The notes under the pieces were generated by a model. That model saw only the letters and a list, made by a program, of their open reading frames with translations, ran no database searches and was not told the DNA's origin. The translations under genes were made by a program, and so were the position numbers. A DNA stretch of 64,000 bases from Methylobacterium aquaticum (GTDB taxonomy: Bacteria; Pseudomonadota; Alphaproteobacteria; Rhizobiales; Beijerinckiaceae), in NCBI RefSeq assembly GCF_016804325.1, contig NZ_CP043627.1, positions 486,001 through 550,000 of the forward strand. The letters are read 5' to 3'. Below are positions 9,219 through 17,912 of the stretch, one piece after another. Numbering within the stretch: the first letter of the stretch is position 1; every line of letters begins with the position of its first letter.

Positions 9219-10262
9219 ATGCGGAAATTCTTGGTCTTTCCAGTAATTTCTATTGCTGTGCTCAGCTCTACAGTTGCGATTGCTCAGCAGTCGCCGCTGT
9301 TGCAGCCATTCGGGCCGACCGTGAAGATCATAGGGACACCCGAGCCTGGCACCAATCTTGGCATCAGCGGTCCTGCCAACGTGCCGCCGCGCTGGAGCCT
9401 GGCCCAGTGGAGTATCCCCAAGAACCTTGCACCGGCCGTCAATGCACCAGCCTCGGGCTGGACCACTGCCAACGGTTACGGCCGAGTGGTTTTTTCACCG
9501 ACGCAGGACGGTTTCACGAACGTCTACGAACTTGCGCAAGCTGGCAACGTCTGTGGCGTGGAACGTGATATGTTCTTGGGTGCCGGATCAGACGACCTTC
9601 AGGGCTTGCAGGCGTCCGCTCCACTCAGCGAAGTTGGCTCGTTATTTGCCTCGATCACGTTGCAACCACAGTATTTTTCTACTTCTAAAGATTGTCAAAA
9701 TCAATATGGTCAATACGTATACTCATTCATTCTCAGCTCGACCGGAGGAAATGGTTATCCGCCGCAGACATGGTTCTACCAAGTCAACGTAGGTCGCAAT
9801 GCGCCTTTCGAAAAACAGGCCAATCCTGGTTGGTGCCCCGGTTACGACGATCGGGCTACACAGGAGTTCTGCGCGGATGACGACGTGCGCAATCTGAACA
9901 CTGGCCACATCGTATTCGGGCAGAAGGGGGGCGTGGTAGATTTTGAGCTCTTGCCGCGCTTGAAGGCAATCATTCAGTCCAACCATCGGAAGGTCGGAGC
10001 CGGTTCCAGCGTCCGCCTTGATCCAGAGCTATCGCATTGGCGAATCACGTCAATATATCTTGGCGAAATCCTTCAAGGAAAGACGATCAGTACAACAAGG
10101 TGGAGCAATCCCAAGCTCGATCAATACAAAGGCGGTACGTTCTGTTCCAAAAATAAAACCGTACAATTCATCTGCAATGTTGAACGTCCACCCAATAACT
10201 GGGGCTGGGATCGGCAGGCCGATGGCTGCTGGCACCGCACCACGATGGAAGCATGCCGGTGA
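9219..10262 (+). CDS. Secreted cysteine-rich protein of unknown function
   Basis: 347 residues with a clean signal peptide (MRKFLVFPVISIAVLSSTVA, cut after AIA-QQ). The mature part holds eight cysteines spread along the chain (NVCGVE, KDCQNQ, GWCPGY, EFCADD, TFCSKN, FICNVE, DGCWHR, MEACR), an even number that fits disulfides in the periplasm or outside the cell. It is rich in Asn, Gln, Tyr and Trp, with a Trp-rich C-terminus (NNWGWDRQADGCWHR). I do not recognise the family. The ribosome site GAGGAG at 9208-9213 supports the ATG. Codon use and GC are lower than in the neighbours, and AT-rich DNA precedes it, suggesting acquisition by transfer. No partner gene is next to it. Confidence 0.75.
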   Translation: MRKFLVFPVISIAVLSSTVAIAQQSPLLQPFGPTVKIIGTPEPGTNLGISGPANVPPRWSLAQWSIPKNLAPAVNAPASGWTTANGYGRVVFSPTQDGFTNVYELAQAGNVCGVERDMFLGAGSDDLQGLQASAPLSEVGSLFASITLQPQYFSTSKDCQNQYGQYVYSFILSSTGGNGYPPQTWFYQVNVGRNAPFEKQANPGWCPGYDDRATQEFCADDDVRNLNTGHIVFGQKGGVVDFELLPRLKAIIQSNHRKVGAGSSVRLDPELSHWRITSIYLGEILQGKTISTTRWSNPKLDQYKGGTFCSKNKTVQFICNVERPPNNWGWDRQADGCWHRTTMEACR

Positions 10263-10545
10263 CGAGGCTCCAGCAATGCGAAGAGCAGAAACAATCTTTC
10301 GGAACGAGAATGACGCCGACAACCACATAATTTTCGCGCAGAGGACTGATACGCCGATTGAACGCATGAAGTCGAAAGCGGATGAGGAGCGTCGAGAGCC
10401 TTTAACTGCGCCAAGTCATGGAGCACACTCTGCGTGCTGCGCATGCGTTGGAGGCCCGCGATAAGCAGACCGACCATGTTGCTTCAAAGATTCTCGCGAT
10501 TGCTTAAGCGAACCGCGAGGAGCCGCGCCGGCTGGCCCCCACCCC

Positions 10546-11244
10546 TCAAAACCGCTCCACCCACGGCCGCAAATCGACCTCGAACGACCACGCATCCCGC
10601 GGCTGGCGCAGCAGATCGAGATAGGCGCGGGCCACGCCCCCCGGCGTGAGGGTGCTGTCGGGCTTGTCCGCCGGGTCGGGGCGGCGGGCGCTGCGGACCA
10701 CGCCGTCGACGACGATGTGGGCGACGTGGATGCCCTTGGGGCCGAGTTCGCGCGCCGCGCTCTGGGCGAGGCCGCGCAGGGCGAACTTGCCCATCGCGAA
10801 GGCGGCCGAGTTCGCAAACCCCTTCACCCCCGCGGTGGCGCCGGTGAACAGGAGCGCACCGTGGCCGCGCGTCTCCATGCGCCGCGCCGCGGCCTGAGCG
10901 ACCAGGAAGGCGCCGAAGGCGGTGACCTCGATGGCCCGCCGCACGGCCTCCGGATCGAGGGTGGCGAGCGGGCCGGGAGCCCGGGCGCTGGCATTGTAGA
11001 TCACCACGTCGGGCTCGCCGATCCGGGCATCGGCCTCCGAAAACAGCCGCTCGACCGCCCCCGGGTCGGCGGCGTCAGTCGCGAAGGTCGCGGCCCCGGT
11101 CTCGGCGGCGAGGTCGGCGAGTTTTCCGGTGTCGCGGGCGGCGAGGCCGACCCGCAAGCCCTCGACGGCGAGAAGCCGGGCGAGCGCGGCGCTGATGCCG
11201 GCGCCGGCGCCGACGATGAGGGCGGTGCGGTAGGGCAGGCTCAC
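10546..11244 (-). CDS. SDR-family protein lacking the catalytic tyrosine
   Basis: 232 residues from a GTG at 11244 that overlaps the stop of the thioesterase (GTGA). The N-terminus has a Rossmann motif of the form GAGAGIS instead of TGxxxGIG. The active-site Tyr-x-x-x-Lys position reads FAMGK (in NSAAFAMGKFALRGLAQ), so lysine is kept but tyrosine is phenylalanine. This FAMxK version recurs in a group of bacterial SDR-like proteins, so it is a subfamily trait more than a local mutation, but it makes ordinary SDR catalysis doubtful. Translational coupling to the thioesterase suggests a joint role, perhaps on an acyl-CoA or hydroxyacid substrate. The activity itself is unknown. Confidence 0.85.
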   Translation of the reverse strand: MSLPYRTALIVGAGAGISAALARLLAVEGLRVGLAARDTGKLADLAAETGAATFATDAADPGAVERLFSEADARIGEPDVVIYNASARAPGPLATLDPEAVRRAIEVTAFGAFLVAQAAARRMETRGHGALLFTGATAGVKGFANSAAFAMGKFALRGLAQSAARELGPKGIHVAHIVVDGVVRSARRPDPADKPDSTLTPGGVARAYLDLLRQPRDAWSFEVDLRPWVERF

Positions 11245-11777
11245 GGACGTTCCTCCCGGGCGGGGGGCAGATCGAAGACCAGGCAGGTGGTGCTGGCGGT
11301 GGCGCAGAGCCGGCCGGCCGCGTCGGTGAGGCTCGCCTCGGCCACGGCCTGGCGGCGCCCGGCATGGACCACCCGGCCGGTCGCCGTGACGGTGCCGGAG
11401 ACCTCCGTCACCGCCCGCAGGTAGTTCACCTTGATCTCGAGCGTGGTGTAGCCGCGCCCGGCCGGCAGGGTGCTGTGGACGGCGCAGCCCATGACGCTGT
11501 CGAGCAACGTCGCCAGCGCGCCGCCATGGACGCTGCCGATCGGGTTGTAGAGGTATTCGCCCGCCGGCATCCGCATCGTCACCCGGCCGGGCTCGGCCTC
11601 GGCCAGCGTGATGCCCATCAGCGCCACGATCGGCGGCGGCGGCACCGCGCCGGCAATCAGCGCCCGCAGGAAATCGAGCCCGGCGAGCCCCTGCCCGGCC
11701 TTGGCGATCGCCCGCGGATCGGACCAGGTCACGCGGCGCTCCCGCAAAGGCGCTTCCGGAACCGCGCTGGATTCCAT
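11241..11777 (-). CDS. PaaI-family (hotdog fold) acyl-CoA thioesterase
   Basis: 178 residues from the ATG at 11777, which has a strong ribosome site (AAGGAGGG) just upstream; an in-frame ATG 18 bases further up lacks one. The hotdog signature is clear: EYLYNPIGSVHGGALATLLD, then VMGCAVHSTLP and TTLEIKVNYLRAV. The HGG motif marks the active-site helix of PaaI/YbgC-like thioesterases, which hydrolyse CoA thioesters in the cytosol. It overlaps the following SDR-like gene by 4 bp and is divergent from a TetR regulator 40-85 bp away, a common arrangement for a regulated catabolic or detoxifying pair. Confidence 0.9.
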   Translation of the reverse strand: MESSAVPEAPLRERRVTWSDPRAIAKAGQGLAGLDFLRALIAGAVPPPPIVALMGITLAEAEPGRVTMRMPAGEYLYNPIGSVHGGALATLLDSVMGCAVHSTLPAGRGYTTLEIKVNYLRAVTEVSGTVTATGRVVHAGRRQAVAEASLTDAAGRLCATASTTCLVFDLPPAREERP

Positions 11778-11797
11778 GCTCCCTCCTTCTGACATGA

Positions 11798-11822
11798 CAT
11801 CAATCATGATACGATATTGATG
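11798..11822. promoter_or_regulatory. TetR-type operator candidate between divergent genes
   Basis: CATCAAT (11798-11804), 11 nt, then ATTGATG (11816-11822): a perfect inverted repeat with 7-bp arms centred at 11810. It lies between the thioesterase and the TetR gene. A site of this size placed between a TetR gene and its divergent neighbour is the normal arrangement for an autoregulated repressor that also controls the thioesterase-SDR pair. Confidence 0.6.
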
Positions 11823-11861
11823 ATCGTCGTCCTCAATGAAGTCAACGGAGCGGATCGCAGG

Positions 11862-12401
11862 ATGCGGGTGACGCGCGAGCAGGTCCAGGAGAACCGGCGC
11901 CGGATCCTCGAGGCGGCCGGCCGCCTCTTTCGCGAGAAGGGGTTCGCCGCCGTGACGGTGGCCGAGGTGATGGAGGCCGCCGGCCTGACCCATGGCGGCT
12001 TCTACGGCCACTTCGCCTCGAAGGAGGATCTCGCCGCCCAGGCCCTGGCCCAGGCGCTGGCGCCCGCGCCGCGGGAGCCCGGAAAGGCGCAGGATCTCGC
12101 CGGTTTCGTCGCCGCCTACCTGTCGGCGTCGCACCGCGACCGGCCGGGCAGCGGCTGCGCGCTGGCGGCGCTCGGCAGCGAGGCGGCGCGCCAGCCGGCC
12201 CCCGTGCGACGCGCCTTTACGGAAGGGGTGGAGGCGCGGCTCGCCCGGATGCAGGAGGCCATGCCCGACCGCGACCGGGCGGCAGCGCTCGCAGCGATCT
12301 CCCAGCTCGTCGGCGCCGTGATGCTCGCCCGGGCGGTGGACGATCCCGCCCTGTCCGACGAGATCCTGGCGGCCGGGCGGGGAGCGCTCACGGAAGCTTG
12401 A
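11862..12401 (+). CDS. TetR/AcrR family transcriptional regulator
   Basis: 179 residues from the ATG at 11862 (MRVTREQVQENRRRILEAA). An in-frame ATG at 11820 lies inside the inverted repeat and would add 14 odd residues, so I prefer 11862, with GGAG upstream. The N-terminal helix-turn-helix is typical: VTVAEVMEAAGLTHGGFYGH followed by FASKEDLAAQAL. The C-terminal part is the ligand-sensing helical domain, close to the TetR_C group found with the GFYGHF motif. It probably represses the divergent thioesterase-SDR pair and itself through the palindrome at 11798-11822. The inducing ligand is unknown. Confidence 0.92.
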   Translation: MRVTREQVQENRRRILEAAGRLFREKGFAAVTVAEVMEAAGLTHGGFYGHFASKEDLAAQALAQALAPAPREPGKAQDLAGFVAAYLSASHRDRPGSGCALAALGSEAARQPAPVRRAFTEGVEARLARMQEAMPDRDRAAALAAISQLVGAVMLARAVDDPALSDEILAAGRGALTEA

Positions 12402-12470
12402 GGCAGGCCGGCAGGCTTTTGGTAACCCTCGCGTGACCATCCTGGGGGGCGTCCTTGCCCGAGGCCGGTG

Positions 12471-14285
12471 ATGGTGTTGCGTGTTGCGTTTCCGTACCTG
12501 CCCTCGGCGGCGGTCCTGGCCTGGATGGTCGGCACCGGGCTCGCCGTCGCGGCCGAATCCCCGGTCCCGCTGCCGCCCGGGTCGGTGCCGGGCCAGTCTC
12601 CCCAGGCCCAGGCCGCCCAACCTCAGAATCCGCCCGTTCCGCCGGCCCAGGTCGAGCCCGCCCGGCGCGAGGTGACGAATACGCCCGATCCCCTGCCGGG
12701 CGGCGCGACGCCGCTGCCGGTCGGCCCGATCAAGCCCGGCGCCGCCCCGAAGACGGGCGATGCCAAGCCGGCCGAACCAAAGCCGGCCGAGCCCAGACCC
12801 GCCGAGCCCAAGGTGGCCGAACCCAAACCGGCCGACGGGAAGCCGAGCCCGAAAAAGGTCTCGCGCGAGTTGCCGCCGCTGGTGGTGGCGCGGATGTCGC
12901 AGGACACGACCCCGACCCTGACCCCGGCGACCTTCCTCGACACCCTGCGGGCGGCCGAGCGCTACCAGGCGCTGGTCGAGGCCGGGGGCTGGCCGTCCCT
13001 GCCGGCCGACCTCTCGGTGAAGCCCGGCGAGCGCAACCCGGCGATCCCGCTGCTGCGGCGCCATCTCGTCCTGACCGAGGATCTGGCCCCCGGCGGCCCG
13101 GAGACCGACCAGCTCGATCCCGGCCTCGTCGCGGCGCTCAAGCGCTACCAGTCCCGGCACAACCTGCCCGAGACCGGGCTGCTGGGCCGCCAGACCGTGG
13201 CCGCCCTCAACGTGCCCGCAGGCGTGCGCCAGCGCCAGCTCTCGGCCTCCGCCAACCGGTTGATCGGATCGAGCTTCCCGTTCGGCGAGCGCTACGTGGT
13301 GGTCAACATCCCCTCGGCCGCGGTCGAGGCGGTGGATCACGGCAGCGTGGCGCGCCGCTACGTCGCGGTGGTGGGCAAGCCCGAGCGCGCCTCGCCGTCG
13401 GTCGAGACGAAGATCACGAACATCAACTTCAACCCGACCTGGACCGTGCCGGTGTCCCTCATCAAGAAGGACATCATCCCGCACATGCGCAAGGATCCGG
13501 GCTACCTCGCCAAGATGCATATCCGCATGCTCGACGCCCAGGGCCAGGAGGTGCAGCCGACCGCCGTCGACTGGTCGACCGAGCGGGCGGTGAACTACAC
13601 CCTGCGCCAGGATCCGGGCTTCGACAACTCGCTCGGCCAGGTGCGGATCGACATGCCGAACCGCCACGCGGTCTACATGCACGACACGCCGTCGAAGGGG
13701 CTGTTCTCCCGCGACGTGCGCTTCCACTCCTCGGGCTGCGTGCGCGTCGCCGACGTGAAGGCGCTGGTCGGCTGGCTGCTCGACGGCACGCCGGGCCCGA
13801 ACGGCGCCGGCTCGGCCTGGGGGCCGATGGAGATCGAGACCGGCATCGCCACCGGCGAGCGCCGCGACATCAAGCTGGCGAAGCCCATTCCGGTGACCTT
13901 CGTCTATCTCACCGGCTACGCCACCCCGGACGGCCGGGTGCATTTTCGCGACGACGTCTACGGCCTCGATACCGGCAAGGACACGGGCAAGCCGGCCGAT
14001 GTCGCGGTGACCGGGGCCCTGCCCAAGCCGGGGACCGCCAAGCCGGGGACCTCAAAGCCTGCGGCAGGCACCGCGGGGCAACCCGGGGCCGCGGCCGCCC
14101 AACCCGCCGTGACCAAGCCCGCGGCCGCGAAGCCCGCCGGAACCAAGCCCGCGGCCGCCAAGGCTCCGCCGGCCGGGAAGGTCCCGGCGACGGAGCAGCC
14201 GGCGCCGAAACCCGCCGCCAAGGCCCGGCCGGCCGAAAAGCCGGCGCCGGCTGCCGAGAGCCGGAAAGCCGACTCGCCGACCTGA
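12471..14285 (+). CDS. L,D-transpeptidase (YkuD) with peptidoglycan-binding domain
   Basis: 604 residues. A signal sequence (to about residue 28) is followed by a Pro/Lys/Glu repeat region (KPAEPKPAEPRPAEPK), a peptidoglycan-binding domain (LDPGLVAALKRYQSRHNLPE, about 220-240) and the YkuD catalytic domain. The catalytic motif is intact: His404 in YMHDTPSKGLF and Cys423 in HSSGCVRV. Such enzymes make 3-3 crosslinks in peptidoglycan in the periplasm. The last ~110 residues are an Ala/Lys/Pro-rich tail (TKPAAAKPAGTKPAAAK) that is probably disordered. It is transcribed alone; the ATG at 12471 directly follows an in-frame GTG. Confidence 0.93.
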   Translation: MVLRVAFPYLPSAAVLAWMVGTGLAVAAESPVPLPPGSVPGQSPQAQAAQPQNPPVPPAQVEPARREVTNTPDPLPGGATPLPVGPIKPGAAPKTGDAKPAEPKPAEPRPAEPKVAEPKPADGKPSPKKVSRELPPLVVARMSQDTTPTLTPATFLDTLRAAERYQALVEAGGWPSLPADLSVKPGERNPAIPLLRRHLVLTEDLAPGGPETDQLDPGLVAALKRYQSRHNLPETGLLGRQTVAALNVPAGVRQRQLSASANRLIGSSFPFGERYVVVNIPSAAVEAVDHGSVARRYVAVVGKPERASPSVETKITNINFNPTWTVPVSLIKKDIIPHMRKDPGYLAKMHIRMLDAQGQEVQPTAVDWSTERAVNYTLRQDPGFDNSLGQVRIDMPNRHAVYMHDTPSKGLFSRDVRFHSSGCVRVADVKALVGWLLDGTPGPNGAGSAWGPMEIETGIATGERRDIKLAKPIPVTFVYLTGYATPDGRVHFRDDVYGLDTGKDTGKPADVAVTGALPKPGTAKPGTSKPAAGTAGQPGAAAAQPAVTKPAAAKPAGTKPAAAKAPPAGKVPATEQPAPKPAAKARPAEKPAPAAESRKADSPT

Positions 14286-14925
14286 CCCGGTACGGCAGTG
14301 CTCGGAGCCGGAGCCCCTGCCCGTCCAGACCAAGGCGGAACGCAACCGCTTCGTCCTGCATCGTCAGCGGTTACGGATCCCTGGTTGCGCCGCGAGGCCC
14401 GGGGAATGATACCAACGGTCATTGGAAACGACCTTTGGTTCCGTTCTCGAATTTTCGTCAAGCCTCTGGCTTGGCATAGACAATTCGAGATGGCTCAATG
14501 GCCCGATGCGTCAGCATCTTGGGCCATTGGTATGACATCGACGGTGTCGAGCCGTCGGCCAACTCGAACAGGGTCTCCACCTGACGCGTTACCGTGCCGC
14601 CCGACCGCGTGGACGGGCCGCGACGGGCGGATGAGCCGTCGCCGCCCCTGCCGGCCGAGACCACGGCTGGGTCGAGCCGTCATGTCCGGGGACCGACGGC
14701 GGGCGGGAAAGAATCCGGCTCTCGCGCGCGAGGCGGATTCCCTGCGTGGCCTCGCCAATATACACAAGCTGAGTATATATCATTCAGACATTCCTGTGAC
14801 ACCTCGTGCCCGAGACGGTGCACGAGGCACGCCCGGTGCGCGCTCCCTGCCCGACAGCGTTCCGCGACCAGGCGTCGAGCAGCCATGCAGCACCACCCCG
14901 TCCCGCGACGCGCGACACCCCGACG
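14286..14925. other. 640-bp intergenic region holding a dispersed repeat and an AT-rich patch
   Basis: No gene is supported here. It contains one copy of the ~125-bp dispersed element (14409-14533, separate entry) and, at about 14755-14800, an AT-rich patch (tatacacaagctgagtatat) that is the best place for the promoter of the TadG-like gene. Open frames through this stretch have no signal peptide, family motif or codon bias. Confidence 0.5.
14409..14533. repeat. Dispersed ~125-bp MITE/REP-like element, copy 1
   Basis: The ends are ATACCAACGG (14409-14418) and CCATTGGTAT (14524-14533), which are near-perfect inverted repeats, with a possible TA target duplication at each side. Inside are further hairpins: a CAAGCC/GGCTTG-like stem and a GATGC-GTCA-GCATC stem flanked by GGCCC/GGGCC. 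A second copy at 49577-49702 is nearly identical over the full length and a decayed third lies at about 42355-42420. It encodes no transposase, so it would move only with a partner element in trans. Confidence 0.75.
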
Positions 14926-16299
14926 ATGACGTCGTTTCCCGGCGCCCACCCGCCTCGCCATTTCGCGCGCGACAGCAGCGGGACCTTCCTCGTCGCCTTC
15001 GCGGTCGCCCTGCCGGTCCTGCTCGGATCGGTGAGCGCAGCCGTCGAGTACAGCCGCCTGCTCTACCGCAAGAGCCAGTTGCAGAGCGCCGCCGATGCCG
15101 GGGTGCTGGCCGGCGCCAACATGCTCAAGCTCGCCAATGCGGACGAGGCCTCGGTGGCGAGCATCGCCCGGCAGACGATCGAGGCGCAGGCGCGGAGCCC
15201 GGCCGACCGCAGCAGCGGCATCGTGGTCACGGTCGGCGACCGGCGCAGCTCGGTATCGACGGTGATCGAGGAGACGGTGCCCTCGCTCATGGGCAAGCTG
15301 CTCAGCCTGCCCTCCACCACCCTGATCGTCCGGGCGACGGCGCAGCTCGTCGGCTCGGTCCGGCTGTGCCTGCTCGCCCTCGACCCCTCGGCCAAGGGCG
15401 CCTTCGACCTCGAGAAGAAGGCGCAGATCACCGCCGAGGGCTGTTCGCTCTACTCGAACTCCACCAGTCCGAGCGGCATCCAGGGCAGGGACAGCGCGAC
15501 GGCCCGGGCGCTCTCGATCTGCTCGGCGGGCGGCTTCGACGGGGCGAAGGCCCTGTTCACCCCGGCGCCGATCACCGATTGCGCGCCGATCGGCGATCCG
15601 CTGAAGGACCGCCCGCTGCCGGCGCCGGACGTGAACTGCGTGATCCTGGGGCCGTGGGTCAACCCGCTCGCGAAGGCGCCCCCAGGCCCTCCCAACGTGG
15701 TGACGGGGATCGTCACCCTCGATCCCGGCACCTATTGCGGCGGCCTGCGCATCACCGAGACCGCGAATGTCCGGCTCCGCGCCGGGACCTACGTGATGAA
15801 GGACGGCCCGCTGATCGTCGACAAGAAGGCGAGCGTGTCGGGCGAGGGGGTCGGGTTCTTCTTCACCGGCGACAGGGGCGGGATGCTGTTCGACAAGGAC
15901 ACCACGGTCAGCCTCACCGCGCCGACGAGCGGCCTGATGGCCGGCCTGCTGATGGCCGAGAGCCGGACCGTCGCCAGTCCCGTCCCCGTCCCGATCGACA
16001 CCGCCATCACGCCGCCGCCGCCTCCCCCGCCGGGCGGCGCCAAGGCGATGCGGGAATACCGCATCATCAGCGACAATGCCCGCACGATGCTGGGGACGAT
16101 CTACCTGCCGGCGGGCCGGCTCGTCATCGACAGCAGCCGCCCGGTCGCCGACCAATCGGCCTATACGGTGATCGTGGCGCGGCAGGTCAACCTCTACGAG
16201 GGGCCGAACCTGACTCTCAACGCCAATTACGGCGCGACCTCGGTGCCGGTCCCGGACGGTGTCGGACCGAGATCGGGCCAGGCGGCGCTCCGGAACTGA
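14926..16299 (+). CDS. TadG-like pilus assembly / Tad-domain protein
   Basis: 457 residues from ATG 14926. The N-terminus is the Tad/TadG motif: a short basic-hydrophilic head, a membrane helix (GTFLVAFAVALPVLLGSVSA) and the strongly conserved continuation VEYSRLLYRKSQLQSAADAG. The rest is an exported domain with a Pro-rich linker (TPPPPPPPGG) near residue 365. TadG-like proteins belong to Flp/Tad pilus systems as minor pilin-like or anchoring components, but lone copies without other tad genes, as here, are common in Rhizobiales and their role is not settled. A start 40 codons upstream exists but would put extra residues before the conserved head. Confidence 0.82.
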   Translation: MTSFPGAHPPRHFARDSSGTFLVAFAVALPVLLGSVSAAVEYSRLLYRKSQLQSAADAGVLAGANMLKLANADEASVASIARQTIEAQARSPADRSSGIVVTVGDRRSSVSTVIEETVPSLMGKLLSLPSTTLIVRATAQLVGSVRLCLLALDPSAKGAFDLEKKAQITAEGCSLYSNSTSPSGIQGRDSATARALSICSAGGFDGAKALFTPAPITDCAPIGDPLKDRPLPAPDVNCVILGPWVNPLAKAPPGPPNVVTGIVTLDPGTYCGGLRITETANVRLRAGTYVMKDGPLIVDKKASVSGEGVGFFFTGDRGGMLFDKDTTVSLTAPTSGLMAGLLMAESRTVASPVPVPIDTAITPPPPPPPGGAKAMREYRIISDNARTMLGTIYLPAGRLVIDSSRPVADQSAYTVIVARQVNLYEGPNLTLNANYGATSVPVPDGVGPRSGQAALRN

Positions 16300-16305
16300 A
16301 CGCCG

Positions 16306-17352
16306 TCAGGAGATGCCCAGTCCCCGCACCAGGGCGATGCTGACGAGGAGGAGCACCGCCAGGGAGGCGGTGACCGCGAGCGTCACCCGGCCGCCGACCC
16401 GGGCCACCACCCGCACGTCGACGCCCAGCCCCAGAGCCGCCATGGCGATCACCGTGAGGATGCCGGCGACGCGCGTGAGCGGCGCGAGCGCCGCGTCGGG
16501 AACGAGGCCGAGCGAGCGGGCGGTGGCCAGCACCAGGAAGCCGAGGATGAACCACGGCACCAGCTTGAAGAAGCCGAGCCTCTTTCGCGCCCCGGCCGCC
16601 GCACCGGGCTCGTCGCGCAGGCGCGGGGCGAGCAGCGACAGGCCGAGCACCACGGGCCCGAGCATCAGCACCCGCACGAGCTTGACCAGCGTGCCGACCT
16701 GGGTGCTGACGAGGCTCACCGGCACGGTGGCGGCGAGCACCTGCGGCACCGCATAGACCGTGAGGCCGGCGAGCACGCCGTACTCGGTCGGGTTGGTGCC
16801 GAGCAGCGGAATCAGGAGCGGCAGGCCGAGCACCACCAGCACGCCCAGGATCGCCGTGAAGGCGATCGAGGAGGCGACGTCGTCGCCCTTCGCCCCGATC
16901 ACCGGGGCCACCGCGGCGATGGCCGAGTTGCCGCAGATCGCGTTGCCGCAGGCGATCAGGATCGACATCCGGGCCGGCAGCCCGAGCAGGCGGCCGATGC
17001 CGTAGCTGGCGGCGAGCGCGATCACCACGGTGGCGACGATGCCGGTGAGCAGGGCCGGCCCCGAGGCGACGAGGGCCTTGAGACTGATCGAGGCGCCGAG
17101 CAGCATCACGGCGACCTCCAGGAGCTGCTTGGCGCTGAAGGCGATGCCGATGCGCCAGCGCGGCCCCGGCTCCCAGACCGAGCGGATCGCGATGCCGGCG
17201 AGGATCGCGATCACCAGCGCCTCGACATAGGGGTGGTGGACGAGGTGCTCCTCCGCCGCCTGGACCAGGCTCGCCGCCGCCGTGACGACGACGCAGAGGG
17301 TGAGGCCGGGCAGGACCGCGACGGCGGTCCGCCCCAACGTGTCAGGCCGCAT
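16306..17352 (-). CDS. YeiH-family putative sulfate exporter (UPF0324)
   Basis: 348 residues with about ten hydrophobic helices and the hallmark of the YeiH/UPF0324 family, ACGNAICGNSAIAAVAPVI (about residues 123-141), followed by KGDDVASSIAFTAILG. Members are annotated as putative sulfate exporters in the inner membrane, and that function is supported by few experiments. The gene is convergent with the TadG-like gene (6-bp gap) and starts with ATG at 17352. A small membrane protein gene lies 60 bp upstream on the same strand, so the two may be cotranscribed. Confidence 0.9.
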   Translation of the reverse strand: MRPDTLGRTAVAVLPGLTLCVVVTAAASLVQAAEEHLVHHPYVEALVIAILAGIAIRSVWEPGPRWRIGIAFSAKQLLEVAVMLLGASISLKALVASGPALLTGIVATVVIALAASYGIGRLLGLPARMSILIACGNAICGNSAIAAVAPVIGAKGDDVASSIAFTAILGVLVVLGLPLLIPLLGTNPTEYGVLAGLTVYAVPQVLAATVPVSLVSTQVGTLVKLVRVLMLGPVVLGLSLLAPRLRDEPGAAAGARKRLGFFKLVPWFILGFLVLATARSLGLVPDAALAPLTRVAGILTVIAMAALGLGVDVRVVARVGGRVTLAVTASLAVLLLVSIALVRGLGIS

Positions 17353-17412
17353 CGCCGGGCATGCTCGTGAAGGAGGGAGGGCGCGGGCTCCCGCCGCGCG
17401 TCGCGGGAGGTC

Positions 17413-17733
17413 TCACGGACGGAAGCTCGTGCCGATGCCGGTCCGCGGCCTCTGGCCGAGCCAGAGCAGGACCAGGCCGAGGAGGACGGCGATCGGGGCC
17501 GCCGGCGAGAGGGTGAAGGGCAGGCCGAGGAGCTTCCACAGGGTCGGCTGCCCGCCCTCGGCCATCGCCTGGAGGTTCGCGGCCCGGTCCTTCATCAACG
17601 CCACCGCGACGTCGCTGACCGAGGTGACGAGCACCGCGTTGTTGGCGATCGAGCGGGCGCCGTCATAGACGATCCCGACGAAGCCGGCGGCGAGAAGCAG
17701 AAGGCCGAGGCTGCGGCACAGGAAGCGGATCAT
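17413..17733 (-). CDS. Small membrane protein, conserved hypothetical
   Basis: 106 residues from ATG 17733 (MIRFLCRSLGLLLLAAGFVG). There are two hydrophobic helices, at about residues 6-22 and 78-92, joined by a segment with GARSIANNAVLVTSVSD and ending in RPRTGIGTSFRP. Similar short proteins of this layout are frequent in Rhizobiales genomes, with no known function. It precedes the YeiH-type transporter on the same strand and is divergent from the HAD hydrolase. A longer frame upstream has no support. Confidence 0.68.
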   Translation of the reverse strand: MIRFLCRSLGLLLLAAGFVGIVYDGARSIANNAVLVTSVSDVAVALMKDRAANLQAMAEGGQPTLWKLLGLPFTLSPAAPIAVLLGLVLLWLGQRPRTGIGTSFRP

Positions 17734-17912
17734 CCAGGGCTCCGGACCGCGCCCCGGGCGGGACGCACGCGACCTTGAGTAGAGAGAGCCCCCGGCCCGC
17801 GCAAGCTTGAGCGCGGCATCGTGGCAGGGTGTTCCGGGGTGGGTTGATCCCGGCCGCCCCCGCGTGCCACGGCGCTCACGACCGACAAGGTCAGCGGTCC
17901 GAGGAGATCGGC

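Noticed and set aside
12781..12850. Regular KPAEP repeats that could be taken for a CRISPR-like array
   Set aside because: They are in-frame protein repeats inside the L,D-transpeptidase; no direct-repeat/spacer structure exists anywhere in the window.
11241..13943. 900-codon open frame on the minus strand that joins the thioesterase upstream to a region antisense to the L,D-transpeptidase
   Set aside because: Only the last 178 codons are a real protein (the thioesterase, with its own ribosome site). The rest is His/Arg/Gly-rich noise antisense to TetR and YkuD genes, as expected in very high-GC DNA.
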